A DNA stretch of 64,000 bases, from positions 241,322-305,321 of the forward strand of contig NZ_PKOZ01000003.1 of the NCBI RefSeq assembly GCF_002946355.1, read 5' to 3'. The translations under genes were made by a program, and so were the position numbers. How positions within the stretch are numbered: the first letter of the stretch is position 1; each line of letters starts with the position of its first letter. Below are positions 10,441 to 17,849 of this stretch, one piece after another. The stretch is from Pradoshia eiseniae (GTDB lineage Bacteria; Bacillota; Bacilli; Bacillales; Pradoshiaceae). The notes under the pieces were generated by a model. The model was not told the DNA's origin. It made no database searches and was given only the letters and a program-made list of their open reading frames with translations.

Positions 10441-10476
10441 AAAGGTGATAAAAGGCACCATCCTCTTATCACCTTT
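10441..10476 (-). terminator. Terminator/attenuator between rpsB and tsf
   Basis: An 11-bp perfect stem (AAAGGTGATAA / TTATCACCTTT) with a 14-nt loop is followed on the minus strand by a run of seven T. It lies 11 bases after the rpsB stop and about 80 bases before tsf. No promoter for tsf is obvious in the remaining gap, so it probably works as a partial terminator that sets the S2 to EF-Ts ratio. Confidence 0.8.
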
Positions 10477-10486
10477 AAAAAGTCAA

Positions 10487-11251
10487 TTAAGCGTTTTCTA
10501 CTGTAGTAGCTTCTTCAGCTTCTGCAGGAGCTTCAACTTCAGCTGTTTCTGCAACTGGAGCTGTTTCTTCACCTTGTTTACCTTCTAGAATAGCGTCAGC
10601 CATTTTTCCAGTAAGCAATTTAACTGCGCGGATTGCATCATCGTTTGCAGGGATTACATAATCGATTTCATCCGGATCACAGTTTGTATCAACGATACCA
10701 ACGATAGGGATGTTCAATTTGTGTGCTTCTGCAACAGCGATACGCTCTTTGCGTGGGTCGATGATGAACAATGCATCAGGGATTTGTTTCATATCCTTGA
10801 TACCGCCTAGGAATTTCTCAAGACGTTCTTGTTCTTTCTTCAATTGAATAACTTCTTTTTTAGGAAGTACTTCGAAAGTGCCGTCTTCTTCCATTTTTTC
10901 GATTTCTTTCAAACGAGCGATACGTTTTTGGATTGTTACGAAGTTAGTTAATGTACCACCTAACCAGCGTTGGTTAACATAGTACATGCCAGCGCGAGCT
11001 GCTTCTTCCTTAACGGAATCTTGAGCTTGCTTTTTAGTACCAACAAATAGCATTGTGCCGCCATCTGCTGCAAGATCTCTTACGAAGTTGTATGCTTCTT
11101 CTACTTTTTTAACCGTTTTTTGAAGGTCAATGATGTAGATACCATTACGCTCCGTGAAGATATATTTTTTCATTTTTGGGTTCCAACGACGTGTTTGGTG
11201 CCCGAAGTGTACACCTGCTTCAAGCAGTTGTTTCATTGAAATAACAGACAT
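10487..11251 (-). CDS. rpsB: 30S ribosomal protein S2
   Basis: S2 is a late-assembling small-subunit protein. The 254-residue product contains [17 protein letters not shown] near residues 11-27, GTKKQAQD near 70, [14 protein letters not shown] near 90-103 and [12 protein letters not shown] near 158. The acidic Ala/Glu-rich C-terminal tail of about 30 residues is variable in the family. The start is preceded by AGGAGGA. It is driven by a clear promoter at 11372-11400 and preceded by a structured leader, and it is followed by an attenuator before tsf. Confidence 0.98.
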   Translation of the reverse strand: MSVISMKQLLEAGVHFGHQTRRWNPKMKKYIFTERNGIYIIDLQKTVKKVEEAYNFVRDLAADGGTMLFVGTKKQAQDSVKEEAARAGMYYVNQRWLGGTLTNFVTIQKRIARLKEIEKMEEDGTFEVLPKKEVIQLKKEQERLEKFLGGIKDMKQIPDALFIIDPRKERIAVAEAHKLNIPIVGIVDTNCDPDEIDYVIPANDDAIRAVKLLTGKMADAILEGKQGEETAPVAETAEVEAPAEAEEATTVENA

Positions 11252-11300
11252 GTATTCTTCCTCCTATGGTTTTGTTTTATCCTCCGCTTAAATCATTTTC

Positions 11301-11337
11301 GGCCTGAAACTGCCACAAACGGCAGCACCGTCAGCCC
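11301..11337 (-). ncRNA. Candidate rpsB leader RNA structure
   Basis: The 5' untranslated region of rpsB folds, on the minus strand, into an outer stem (GGGCTGA with TCAGGCC, one mismatch) enclosing a perfect CTGCC / GGCAG hairpin with a 6-nt loop. It starts about 35-40 bases after the -10 box and ends 50 bases before the start codon. S2 is known to repress its own mRNA in several bacteria, so an S2-binding leader is a reasonable inference. I cannot match it to a named RNA family. Confidence 0.45.
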
Positions 11338-11371
11338 AAATCAATAAGCGTGTGTAATAACACCATGAAAT

Positions 11372-11400
11372 AATATAGCATACGGAAGCCTCACAATCAA
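11372..11400 (-). promoter_or_regulatory. Sigma-A promoter of rpsB-tsf
   Basis: On the minus strand TTGATT (11400-11395) is followed after exactly 17 bases by TATATT (11377-11372), with an extended TG one base before the -10. It starts four bases after the end of the swrB-like gene, with no terminator in between. Confidence 0.75.
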
Positions 11401-11403
11401 GCC

Positions 11404-11838
11404 TTATTCGTTCATTTTGATTAAAAGTTCTATTTCTGTTTTTCCTTTGCCCATTTCCTTAGCAATCTCCTCTATTGACCTCCCCAGCCTCTTCGCCTTC
11501 AATACCTGAAAAAGCATGTAATTCTCCCTTGCTTCCATAAGAACATCTGGTTTTACTGAAATGTCTGGTTTTGATTTCTCTTCGCCTTGTATTCTCTCTT
11601 CACGCTGACACGCTTCCTCATCATCCCTGCCATCATTCTCCAAAAGCACTGTTTCCAGCCTCTCATTCTCCTCTTTAATCTCAAGTAAGAAGGCTGTTAT
11701 CATATTCTCTAAGTCTTCTGTATAAGACCTCATATTCTTTTCTGCTTCAATAAGTCTATTTTGGCGAACATATAAGATCACAATGGCGAAAATCGCAACC
11801 ATGTTTGTCATAATGCTCCACACTAGAATCAATGCCAT
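11404..11838 (-). CDS. swrB: SwrB-like single-pass membrane protein
   Basis: The product is 144 residues with one N-terminal membrane helix (about residues 3-22), a charged coiled-coil-like middle, and a C-terminal helix-turn-helix-like segment (GRSIEEIAKEMGKGKTEIEL). This architecture and the position at the end of the fla/che operon, between sigD and rpsB, fit SwrB (YlxL), which in B. subtilis promotes flagellar basal-body assembly and swarming. Sequence similarity to SwrB is mostly architectural, so function is inferred. The start at 11838 has AGAGGAAAT just upstream; an earlier in-frame ATG at 11865 has no ribosome-binding site. It reads directly into the rpsB promoter region. Confidence 0.72.
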   Translation of the reverse strand: MALILVWSIMTNMVAIFAIVILYVRQNRLIEAEKNMRSYTEDLENMITAFLLEIKEENERLETVLLENDGRDDEEACQREERIQGEEKSKPDISVKPDVLMEARENYMLFQVLKAKRLGRSIEEIAKEMGKGKTEIELLIKMNE

Positions 11839-11940
11839 ATTTCCTCTTTCCTCCCCTTGTTCCATAGGCAGCTGGTTCTTTACTCCTTAGCTTTATTATG
11901 GTTTTTGATCATGGCCGGCATCACAAGCATTTTTTACGGT

Positions 11941-13287
11941 TTAAAGGGGAATAACAGCTATTTCTTTTCCACGCTCTATAAATCTGACAGAACGGCATGC
12001 CTGATTTAGCGGTTTAGCGTACTTGCCAATCTGGATATGTAAATTAGGGTAGCAAACACCGTGAACAATTATTTCTTCATCCAATTGGTCAACCCGATAT
12101 TCAAGACGCAGCAGCTCCTCCCTTATATTGAGGAGCTGCTGTTCAAGCAAATCCCTTGTTTGCTGGTGCTTCATCAGCAGGGCCCTCTCCTTCACTCCCA
12201 AGAAGCCCGTCTCTCCCTTCATCTCCTCGAGTCTATTGGCAATAACCGTAAGCTTGGAGATGTTATCCTTGATTTGCTTTGTCTGTTTGTCCAATTCGGA
12301 CTTATGTAGTTCGATTGCTTTTGTCTGACCAATATGTATTTGCGTTCGAGTATAATGAATATTGCCGGCATCCCGTATTTCCAAGAACTTTCCAGCTTGG
12401 GTGATTCCCCCTATCAAATGGCCGTTTTTGCATCGAATGGATTGATAGGATGTCACGTGGCTATGCAGAATATAATGGCCGACTTCAATATCACCAAAAG
12501 CATGTACATTAGCCTCATTGATATAAAGTGCCTTGAGCATGGCCCCCGCTTTGATTTGGCAATCAGGCTCCCCGTGTATGCCTCCCTTCACATAAATCGA
12601 TCCGCCTGCATGTATATCCGACCCCTCAATCATGCCAAACACCTTCAAATCTCCTCCGACACGAATTTTATAGCCTGGTCGGACATTCCCTTTAATAGTC
12701 ACATTGCCCACGAAGTAAAGGTTCCCAATTGATAAATCTAAATCGCCATCCACTACGTAAAATGGATTGACTTGGATTACATTCCAATTAAAGCTGACCT
12801 CACCATCTGTAACAGCGAAGATTTCTTTTCCATGGCGTATGGCATGGGGACCAATTTTCAAACGTACCGCTTTACCCGGCTCCGGCACAATCTCATTTCC
12901 GCAAACATCCATTCCCGATGTGCCTGCCTCAGGGTCTACAATCGTTGCGATTCGATCACCCGTTTCCGCTGAAAAGATTTTCATAGTATCGCGATAATCT
13001 ACAATATTCCCTTCTTTTTTCTCAAGATGGGGAGATACATGAAAGATTATCTTGCCATCCTGCCCTTTTACAGGTTTAACCCCTTCAGCCACAAGAACAC
13101 GTTTTGAACGGCTGTCATTTCGGCATAGACGTTCAAGTTCATTCTCCATTATCCCTGAGATGACACCTTGAGCATTCATCCATTTCCGGACCTCATCTGC
13201 TGTCACATTTATTTTGACATCCTCTTCCTTGCATATCCACGCCTTCAGCCTGTCGCTTGAAACCTCTAACGTAAACGGAAAAGCCAT
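11941..13287 (-). CDS. FapA-family (DUF342) protein next to sigD
   Basis: The 448-residue protein belongs to the FapA/DUF342 family: an N-terminal alpha/beta region, a glycine-rich right-handed beta-helix in the middle (about residues 160-290, with repeated V.G.....G and VKGGIHG patterns), and a C-terminal coiled coil (about 315-400) followed by a short beta tail. Family members are often annotated as flagellar assembly protein A, but the molecular role is unclear; polymer binding has been suggested in other bacteria. The gene starts 14 bases after sigD with a strong GGAGGG site, so it is co-transcribed and may be made when the flagellar operon is on. B. subtilis does not have it at this place. 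Confidence 0.8.
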   Translation of the reverse strand: MAFPFTLEVSSDRLKAWICKEEDVKINVTADEVRKWMNAQGVISGIMENELERLCRNDSRSKRVLVAEGVKPVKGQDGKIIFHVSPHLEKKEGNIVDYRDTMKIFSAETGDRIATIVDPEAGTSGMDVCGNEIVPEPGKAVRLKIGPHAIRHGKEIFAVTDGEVSFNWNVIQVNPFYVVDGDLDLSIGNLYFVGNVTIKGNVRPGYKIRVGGDLKVFGMIEGSDIHAGGSIYVKGGIHGEPDCQIKAGAMLKALYINEANVHAFGDIEVGHYILHSHVTSYQSIRCKNGHLIGGITQAGKFLEIRDAGNIHYTRTQIHIGQTKAIELHKSELDKQTKQIKDNISKLTVIANRLEEMKGETGFLGVKERALLMKHQQTRDLLEQQLLNIREELLRLEYRVDQLDEEIIVHGVCYPNLHIQIGKYAKPLNQACRSVRFIERGKEIAVIPL

Positions 13288-13301
13288 CTTCCACCCTCCA
13301 T

Positions 13302-14069
13302 CTATGAATATATTGATTTTTGCAGAACATTCCGCAGCTTAAACAACGCACGCGAATGAATCTGCGATATACGCGATGTTGATAAATTCAAGATATGACC
13401 GATTTCCGTCAATGTCAGCTCTTTATGATAAAACAAGTCAAGTACCAGTTGTTCCTTCTCCCCTAGTGTTTGGATTTGTTTATCTATTTCTGATAAAACC
13501 TCCTTTTTTAGCAGGGTATCCTCCGGTGATAATGTCTGTTCATCTCTTATACTAAAGGACTGTATCTCTTCATTTTGGTCCTTTGGCCGTTCATCCATTG
13601 ACAGTACGTTGGCAAGTAAGTTCTCATTTGAAATGGCATGAACCTCTTCCTTCGTCAAGCCCAGCTCCTCCGCGACCTCGGCTGAAGAGATATTTCTCAT
13701 CTTCTTTTGTTCCAGCCTTTCAATGGTTGCTTCTATTAATTTCGCCTTTTCCCTCATGTTCCTTGGAAGCCAGTCCTCTTTCCTAAGCCCGTCAATAATG
13801 GCTCCACGAATCCGGAAAGAAGCATAGGTTTCGAACTTCAAATCCCTTGAAAGATCGAACTTCTCCAGCGCATCAAAAAGACCCATGAGCCCAAGGCTGT
13901 GAATATCATCTCTGCTTACACTTTTAGGCAAATTGACAGAAATCCGCTGAACATGGTAATTCACCAAAGGCAAATATTTATTAGCCAAAATATCTCCTGC
14001 CTGTTCATCGCGGTCATCAAGCCATCGATGCCAATACAGTAGTTCCTCCCCCATATTTACTTGCGGCAA
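13302..14069 (-). CDS. sigD: RNA polymerase sigma factor SigD (FliA/WhiG family)
   Basis: SigD directs late flagellar, chemotaxis and autolysin genes. The 255-residue protein has region 2 (DALEKFDLSRDLKFETY, then FRIRGAIIDGLRKEDW) near residues 68-103 and a region 4 helix-turn-helix (LTEIGHILNLSTSRISQIHS) near 215-240. The start is a TTG at 14069 preceded by GGGGGG at about 7 bases; the ATG five codons later has no such site. It follows cheA after a 154-base gap and precedes fapA. In B. subtilis cheW, cheC and cheD lie between cheA and sigD; none is here. Confidence 0.96.
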   Translation of the reverse strand: MPQVNMGEELLYWHRWLDDRDEQAGDILANKYLPLVNYHVQRISVNLPKSVSRDDIHSLGLMGLFDALEKFDLSRDLKFETYASFRIRGAIIDGLRKEDWLPRNMREKAKLIEATIERLEQKKMRNISSAEVAEELGLTKEEVHAISNENLLANVLSMDERPKDQNEEIQSFSIRDEQTLSPEDTLLKKEVLSEIDKQIQTLGEKEQLVLDLFYHKELTLTEIGHILNLSTSRISQIHSRALFKLRNVLQKSIYS

Positions 14070-14223
14070 TTTCGTTCCCCCCTGCCTACTATTTTTCCGT
14101 AAAACAACCTTCTATAGAGCTCTTTTCTTTTCCCGCCAAAAGAATATATGGCAGTCCCTTTAATTGTAACGGTCTCCCGCCGTGCCGCCTGTTTGTCAAT
14201 CTCTGCTGTTACTCATCTGAATT
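14070..14223 (-). other. 154-base gap between truncated cheA and sigD
   Basis: No gene is visible in this stretch. It starts right at the premature end of cheA, where B. subtilis has the rest of cheA plus cheW, cheC and cheD. Reading downstream of the cheA stop in all three minus frames shows no residues resembling the CheA P5 domain, CheW or CheD. No terminator was found. A sigma-A-like pair TTACAA-17-TATTCT exists on the minus strand but is weak. Confidence 0.6.
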
Positions 14224-15813
14224 TTATAATGGAACCTTAATGGTGAACCTAGTACCTGTCCCCTGCCTCGACTGAACCACCACTTCCCCTCCCAATGATT
14301 CAATCATGCTCTTGGCCGCATCCAGCCCTACTCCTCGACCGGATATATTAGATATTTGCGTGGCGGTCGAAAAGCCAGTTATGAAAATTAAGTCCATTTT
14401 GCTCTGCACACTCATCATTTCAACCTGAGACGGTGTAACAATGTCTAATTCGACAGCTTTTCTGGCAACTACCTCTTCGTCTATCCCCGCTCCATCATCC
14501 TCAATCTCTATCATGACAAAATCGAGACTCTCATAAGCTCGTATCATGATAGTCCCTTCTGGCGGCTTTCCCTGCTGCCTTCGTAGATCAGGAGTCTCTA
14601 TCCCATGATCAATCGCATTCCTCAAGAAATGCAGCATTGAATCACCAACCTCTTCCACGATAGAACGATCGAGCTCAGTTGCCGCACCTTTTATGACTAG
14701 CTTTACTTTCTTGTCCAGCTCCTTAGAAAGGCGCCTTACCATACTGTGAAACCGATTAAAAACACTCTCTGCAGGAACCTTCTGCATATTAAAGAGGATG
14801 CTTTGCATATCAGTGGTCTTATTGGCGACATCTGTAACGGCATCTAACAGTTCAGCATGCCCAATCTCAAGAGACAATTGCTCTAGTCTTTGGCGCACGA
14901 CGACCAATTCCCTGAAAGCCTCCATAAGTTCGTCTAATCGTTCAGTAGGAACTCGTATTGATTTAGTGATTGGTTGCTCATCGATGACCTTCTGCCCAGC
15001 CGGATTTTCCGCTTCAATAATAGAAGCGCCCATGACTTCATCTTGGTCCCATTTATCGGCTCTAATCGGATAAAATCTGACTTCTTTAACCTCTGATATA
15101 TTTATAATCGCCTTATATAAACTGTAGCGATTACTCTTAGTGGCAATTGTTACGGAAAACATGCTTTCAAAGTGCTCCTTCTCAAGCTCTTGTGCAGAAG
15201 GGACAGACTTAATGATTTCTCCCAACGATTCAAGCAGCCGGAAAATCAGCAGTACCCTAGCCGCCTTCATTTGACAGTCATCCCTTAAACAAATATCGAG
15301 CCTCCAAACATCAAACTGCTGAATGAGAGCCTCTTCGATGATTAGTTGTTCGTAGTCCTCATAATCCATAGCGGCGATGATCTCTTCTTCGAGCAAAGGA
15401 GCCGCTTCATCATGCATCTCCACCGTTTTTTCCCGCCCGACCATAAATGATTGAAGGCTAAAAATAGCTGCACTGCTAACCTTTTTGCCGCTATGTCCCT
15501 TCTCAAGTGAAATCAGCAGCGCTTCAAGATCATCTATCACTTGAAATATAAAATCAATTAAGGCAAGTGTAACTGGAAGTCTCTTATGACGAATTTCATC
15601 GAGCACATTCTCTACTTCATGGGTAAGCTGTACGACCTCATCGAACCCCATCGTCGCAGACATCCCTTTCAGTGTATGAATGGCACGGAAGATTTCATCT
15701 ATTGCTTTCTTATTCGTTGGTTGTCCTTCTAGCAGGCGGAGCTTGTGATTGCATAATTGCAAATGTTCCTTGCTCTCCTCAAAATAAACTTCTAGATACT
15801 GGCTCCAATTCAT
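14224..15813 (-). CDS. cheA: Chemotaxis histidine kinase CheA lacking the P5 regulatory domain
   Basis: CheA autophosphorylates and passes phosphate to CheY. The 529-residue protein has P1 (Hpt) with phospho-acceptor His46 in RAIHTLKGMSATMGF, a P2-like response-regulator-binding region around residues 155-255, P3 dimerisation helices from about 285, and a complete P4 ATPase: N-box LRNAIDHGIE near 397-406, DDGAGID near 440-446, GRGVGLD at 492-498. It stops after GTRFTIKVPL. Bacillus CheA is normally about 670 residues, and the missing part is exactly P5, the SH3-like domain that binds CheW and receptors. cheB is also absent upstream, where flhG is only 37 bases away. Catalytic residues are intact, so it should be an active kinase that cannot be coupled to receptor arrays in the usual way. 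Confidence 0.9.
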   Translation of the reverse strand: MNWSQYLEVYFEESKEHLQLCNHKLRLLEGQPTNKKAIDEIFRAIHTLKGMSATMGFDEVVQLTHEVENVLDEIRHKRLPVTLALIDFIFQVIDDLEALLISLEKGHSGKKVSSAAIFSLQSFMVGREKTVEMHDEAAPLLEEEIIAAMDYEDYEQLIIEEALIQQFDVWRLDICLRDDCQMKAARVLLIFRLLESLGEIIKSVPSAQELEKEHFESMFSVTIATKSNRYSLYKAIINISEVKEVRFYPIRADKWDQDEVMGASIIEAENPAGQKVIDEQPITKSIRVPTERLDELMEAFRELVVVRQRLEQLSLEIGHAELLDAVTDVANKTTDMQSILFNMQKVPAESVFNRFHSMVRRLSKELDKKVKLVIKGAATELDRSIVEEVGDSMLHFLRNAIDHGIETPDLRRQQGKPPEGTIMIRAYESLDFVMIEIEDDGAGIDEEVVARKAVELDIVTPSQVEMMSVQSKMDLIFITGFSTATQISNISGRGVGLDAAKSMIESLGGEVVVQSRQGTGTRFTIKVPL

Positions 15814-15850
15814 TTATACTCCTCCTTTACGCACTGATCATCCTTGCAGA

Positions 15851-16711
15851 TTACCGGTGCTGAAACAAATACCTTCTAATCCTGCTTATAAATGAATCAC
15901 CCTGGCTAACCTCCTTGCTCCTCTTCCCTAAATAGATGTGAAGCAGTTCGTTTAGAGCCAGGCTTGCCCCCGCTTTCGGGTCGAAGTCTATAAATGGAAT
16001 CTGGCGCAAGACTGCTTCACCGACACTGCTATCATCAGGAACAACTCCCAGTAAAAATACTTCCTTATTCAGAAATTGCCGAGCCGCTTCCGCAAGCCGG
16101 CTTAGCGTCTCCTCCCCGCTTGCACGTGATAGCGCACGATTGCAAATTAGATAAAATGGAACGTCAGCTGTCCGCTTGGCCAGGAACTTCATCATCGAAT
16201 AGGCATCTGTAATCGATGTTGGCTCAGGCGTCGTTATGATGAACACTTCATTCGCCGCCATCATGAATTGGATAGACTGCTCCGAGTAACCGGCACCCAT
16301 ATCCAAAAATATATAGTCATATTGTTTGAGGATAAGTTCAAATTCAGTGCTAAAACGCTCAAATTGATGCCGGTCGACATGCAATAATTGGCTTAAGCCT
16401 GTGCCCCCGCCAATATAATGCACCCCAGAGGGCCCCTCCTCAATGAGCCTGTGCAGAGGAATGGCCTTTTCAAAATGATCAGCAATCGTATAATGGCTCG
16501 ATTTGCCTACTAGAATATTGACATTGCCCATCCCAATATCAAAATCAATGATCAGGACCCGGTTAAGCTCCCTCGCAAGAGCGACAGCGAAATTTATCGA
16601 AAAGTTCGACTTTCCGACACCGCCCTTCCCACTAGCCACCGCAATTACTTTGGCTCTTCGCCATCTAAGCTCTTCTAATCTGCTTCGAAGCTGATCTGCT
16701 TGATCCGGCAT
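15851..16711 (-). CDS. flhG: FlhG (YlxH), MinD-like ATPase for flagellar placement
   Basis: FlhG sets the number and spacing of flagella together with FlhF and binds the C-ring proteins FliM/FliY. The 286-residue protein has a deviant Walker A motif (ASGKGGVGKSNF) near residues 25-36, the switch motif VLIIDFDIGMGNVN, and LDMGAGYS. An amphipathic C-terminal segment (ISRIRRYLFQHR) could be the membrane-targeting helix. The ATG at 16711 has GGAGG 8 bases upstream; the gene overlaps the end of flhF by 47 bases. FlhG is followed directly by cheA, whereas in B. subtilis cheB lies between. Confidence 0.93.
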   Translation of the reverse strand: MPDQADQLRSRLEELRWRRAKVIAVASGKGGVGKSNFSINFAVALARELNRVLIIDFDIGMGNVNILVGKSSHYTIADHFEKAIPLHRLIEEGPSGVHYIGGGTGLSQLLHVDRHQFERFSTEFELILKQYDYIFLDMGAGYSEQSIQFMMAANEVFIITTPEPTSITDAYSMMKFLAKRTADVPFYLICNRALSRASGEETLSRLAEAARQFLNKEVFLLGVVPDDSSVGEAVLRQIPFIDFDPKAGASLALNELLHIYLGKRSKEVSQGDSFISRIRRYLFQHR

Positions 16712-17849
16712 ACTCTTTTCCTCCAAAAACCTTATTGATGATGATTTCTGGTACGGCTATTTGCAAATCATCCGGTACATCCTGTCCATCTGCTAAATAC
16801 GCGACAGGAATGGAATGATTCATGATGAAATTGATCATGCCGCCCAAGTTCTCAGTTTCATCCGTTTTCGTGAAAATAAGCCCGTCAACAGCCATCATCT
16901 CAAATTGCTCGTAAATCTTGGTCATATCCTCTTCTTTTGCCGTAGCAGCCAACACAAGGTAAGTCTCAAGATTCAAATTATTATCGAGCATTTTCTTAAG
17001 CTCCTCGACATAAACGGGGTTACGGAAGTTCCTTCCTGCTGTATCGATAAATACATGATCATAATGAGCAAAGCGCTCGGCTGCCTGAATGAAATCTTCT
17101 AGATTATAGGCAATTTCCATCGGCACACCGAGTATTTGCGCATATGTGCGCAATTGCTCAATGGCTGCAATCCGATAAGTATCTGTCGTAATAAAGGCTA
17201 CTCTCCTTCGCTTTTTCAGCATATAATCCGCCGCTATCTTTGCGATTGTGGTGGTTTTCCCCACACCGGTTGGGCCCATGACCGCTATAAATTTCCGAGT
17301 TGGCTCATCGGCGGTAAGATCTGCTGCCTCAAGCCGATCTTTGAGATGTTTCCTAGCCAATCGCTCCAGGTCTGCTGCTGTCAATTCCCTAATGGCAAAT
17401 TGGCGCTTCCATTCCTTCAGGAGGCTTTCCATAATATCATCAAGCACGACCGTATTTAGACCAAGATTATGGAGATGGCAGAACATGCTCCGTAACTCTT
17501 CCGGATAAAGATCATACTTGGAGGGCGATTCACTTTTTGGGGTGTTTTCTTTAAGCAGCCCTGTAACCTGATGCAATTCCCTCAAGATTTGCTTAGCCGT
17601 CGCTGATTCTTCGCTCTTTATAAATCGGGATGGTTCCTCCGGCTTTTTCTCCGCTTCCATTATTCGAGCCGGCTTCTCTTCTTGGTCAATGGCAGCGATA
17701 ACCTCTATGGTTTTCTTCCTGAATAGACCGAAATACATCGGTGTTTGAACCGATTTCGAATGCAAAATGACGGCATCTGGCCCTAACTCAGAGCGAATTT
17801 GCATCATTACCTCCTGCATGGTGCTGCCTGTGAACTTCATGACCTTCAT
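16665..17849 (-). CDS. flhF: Flagellar SRP-type GTPase FlhF
   Basis: FlhF is the third member of the SRP GTPase family, after Ffh and FtsY, and marks flagellar assembly sites. The 394-residue protein has a basic N-terminal B domain (about 1-100), an N domain, and the G domain with [15 protein letters not shown] near 190-205, DTAGRNFRNP near 272-281, and TKTDETENLGG near 330. It starts inside the last codons of flhA (ATGA overlap), so the two genes are translationally coupled. Slightly longer than the 366-residue B. subtilis protein, mainly in the linker. Confidence 0.95.
   Translation of the reverse strand: MKVMKFTGSTMQEVMMQIRSELGPDAVILHSKSVQTPMYFGLFRKKTIEVIAAIDQEEKPARIMEAEKKPEEPSRFIKSEESATAKQILRELHQVTGLLKENTPKSESPSKYDLYPEELRSMFCHLHNLGLNTVVLDDIMESLLKEWKRQFAIRELTAADLERLARKHLKDRLEAADLTADEPTRKFIAVMGPTGVGKTTTIAKIAADYMLKKRRRVAFITTDTYRIAAIEQLRTYAQILGVPMEIAYNLEDFIQAAERFAHYDHVFIDTAGRNFRNPVYVEELKKMLDNNLNLETYLVLAATAKEEDMTKIYEQFEMMAVDGLIFTKTDETENLGGMINFIMNHSIPVAYLADGQDVPDDLQIAVPEIIINKVFGGKEYAGSSRSASKQIRRA

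Noticed and set aside
14070-14223. Possible remnant of CheA P5, CheW or CheD downstream of cheA
   Set aside because: All three minus frames were read; one is open for about 38 codons but shows no resemblance to these proteins.
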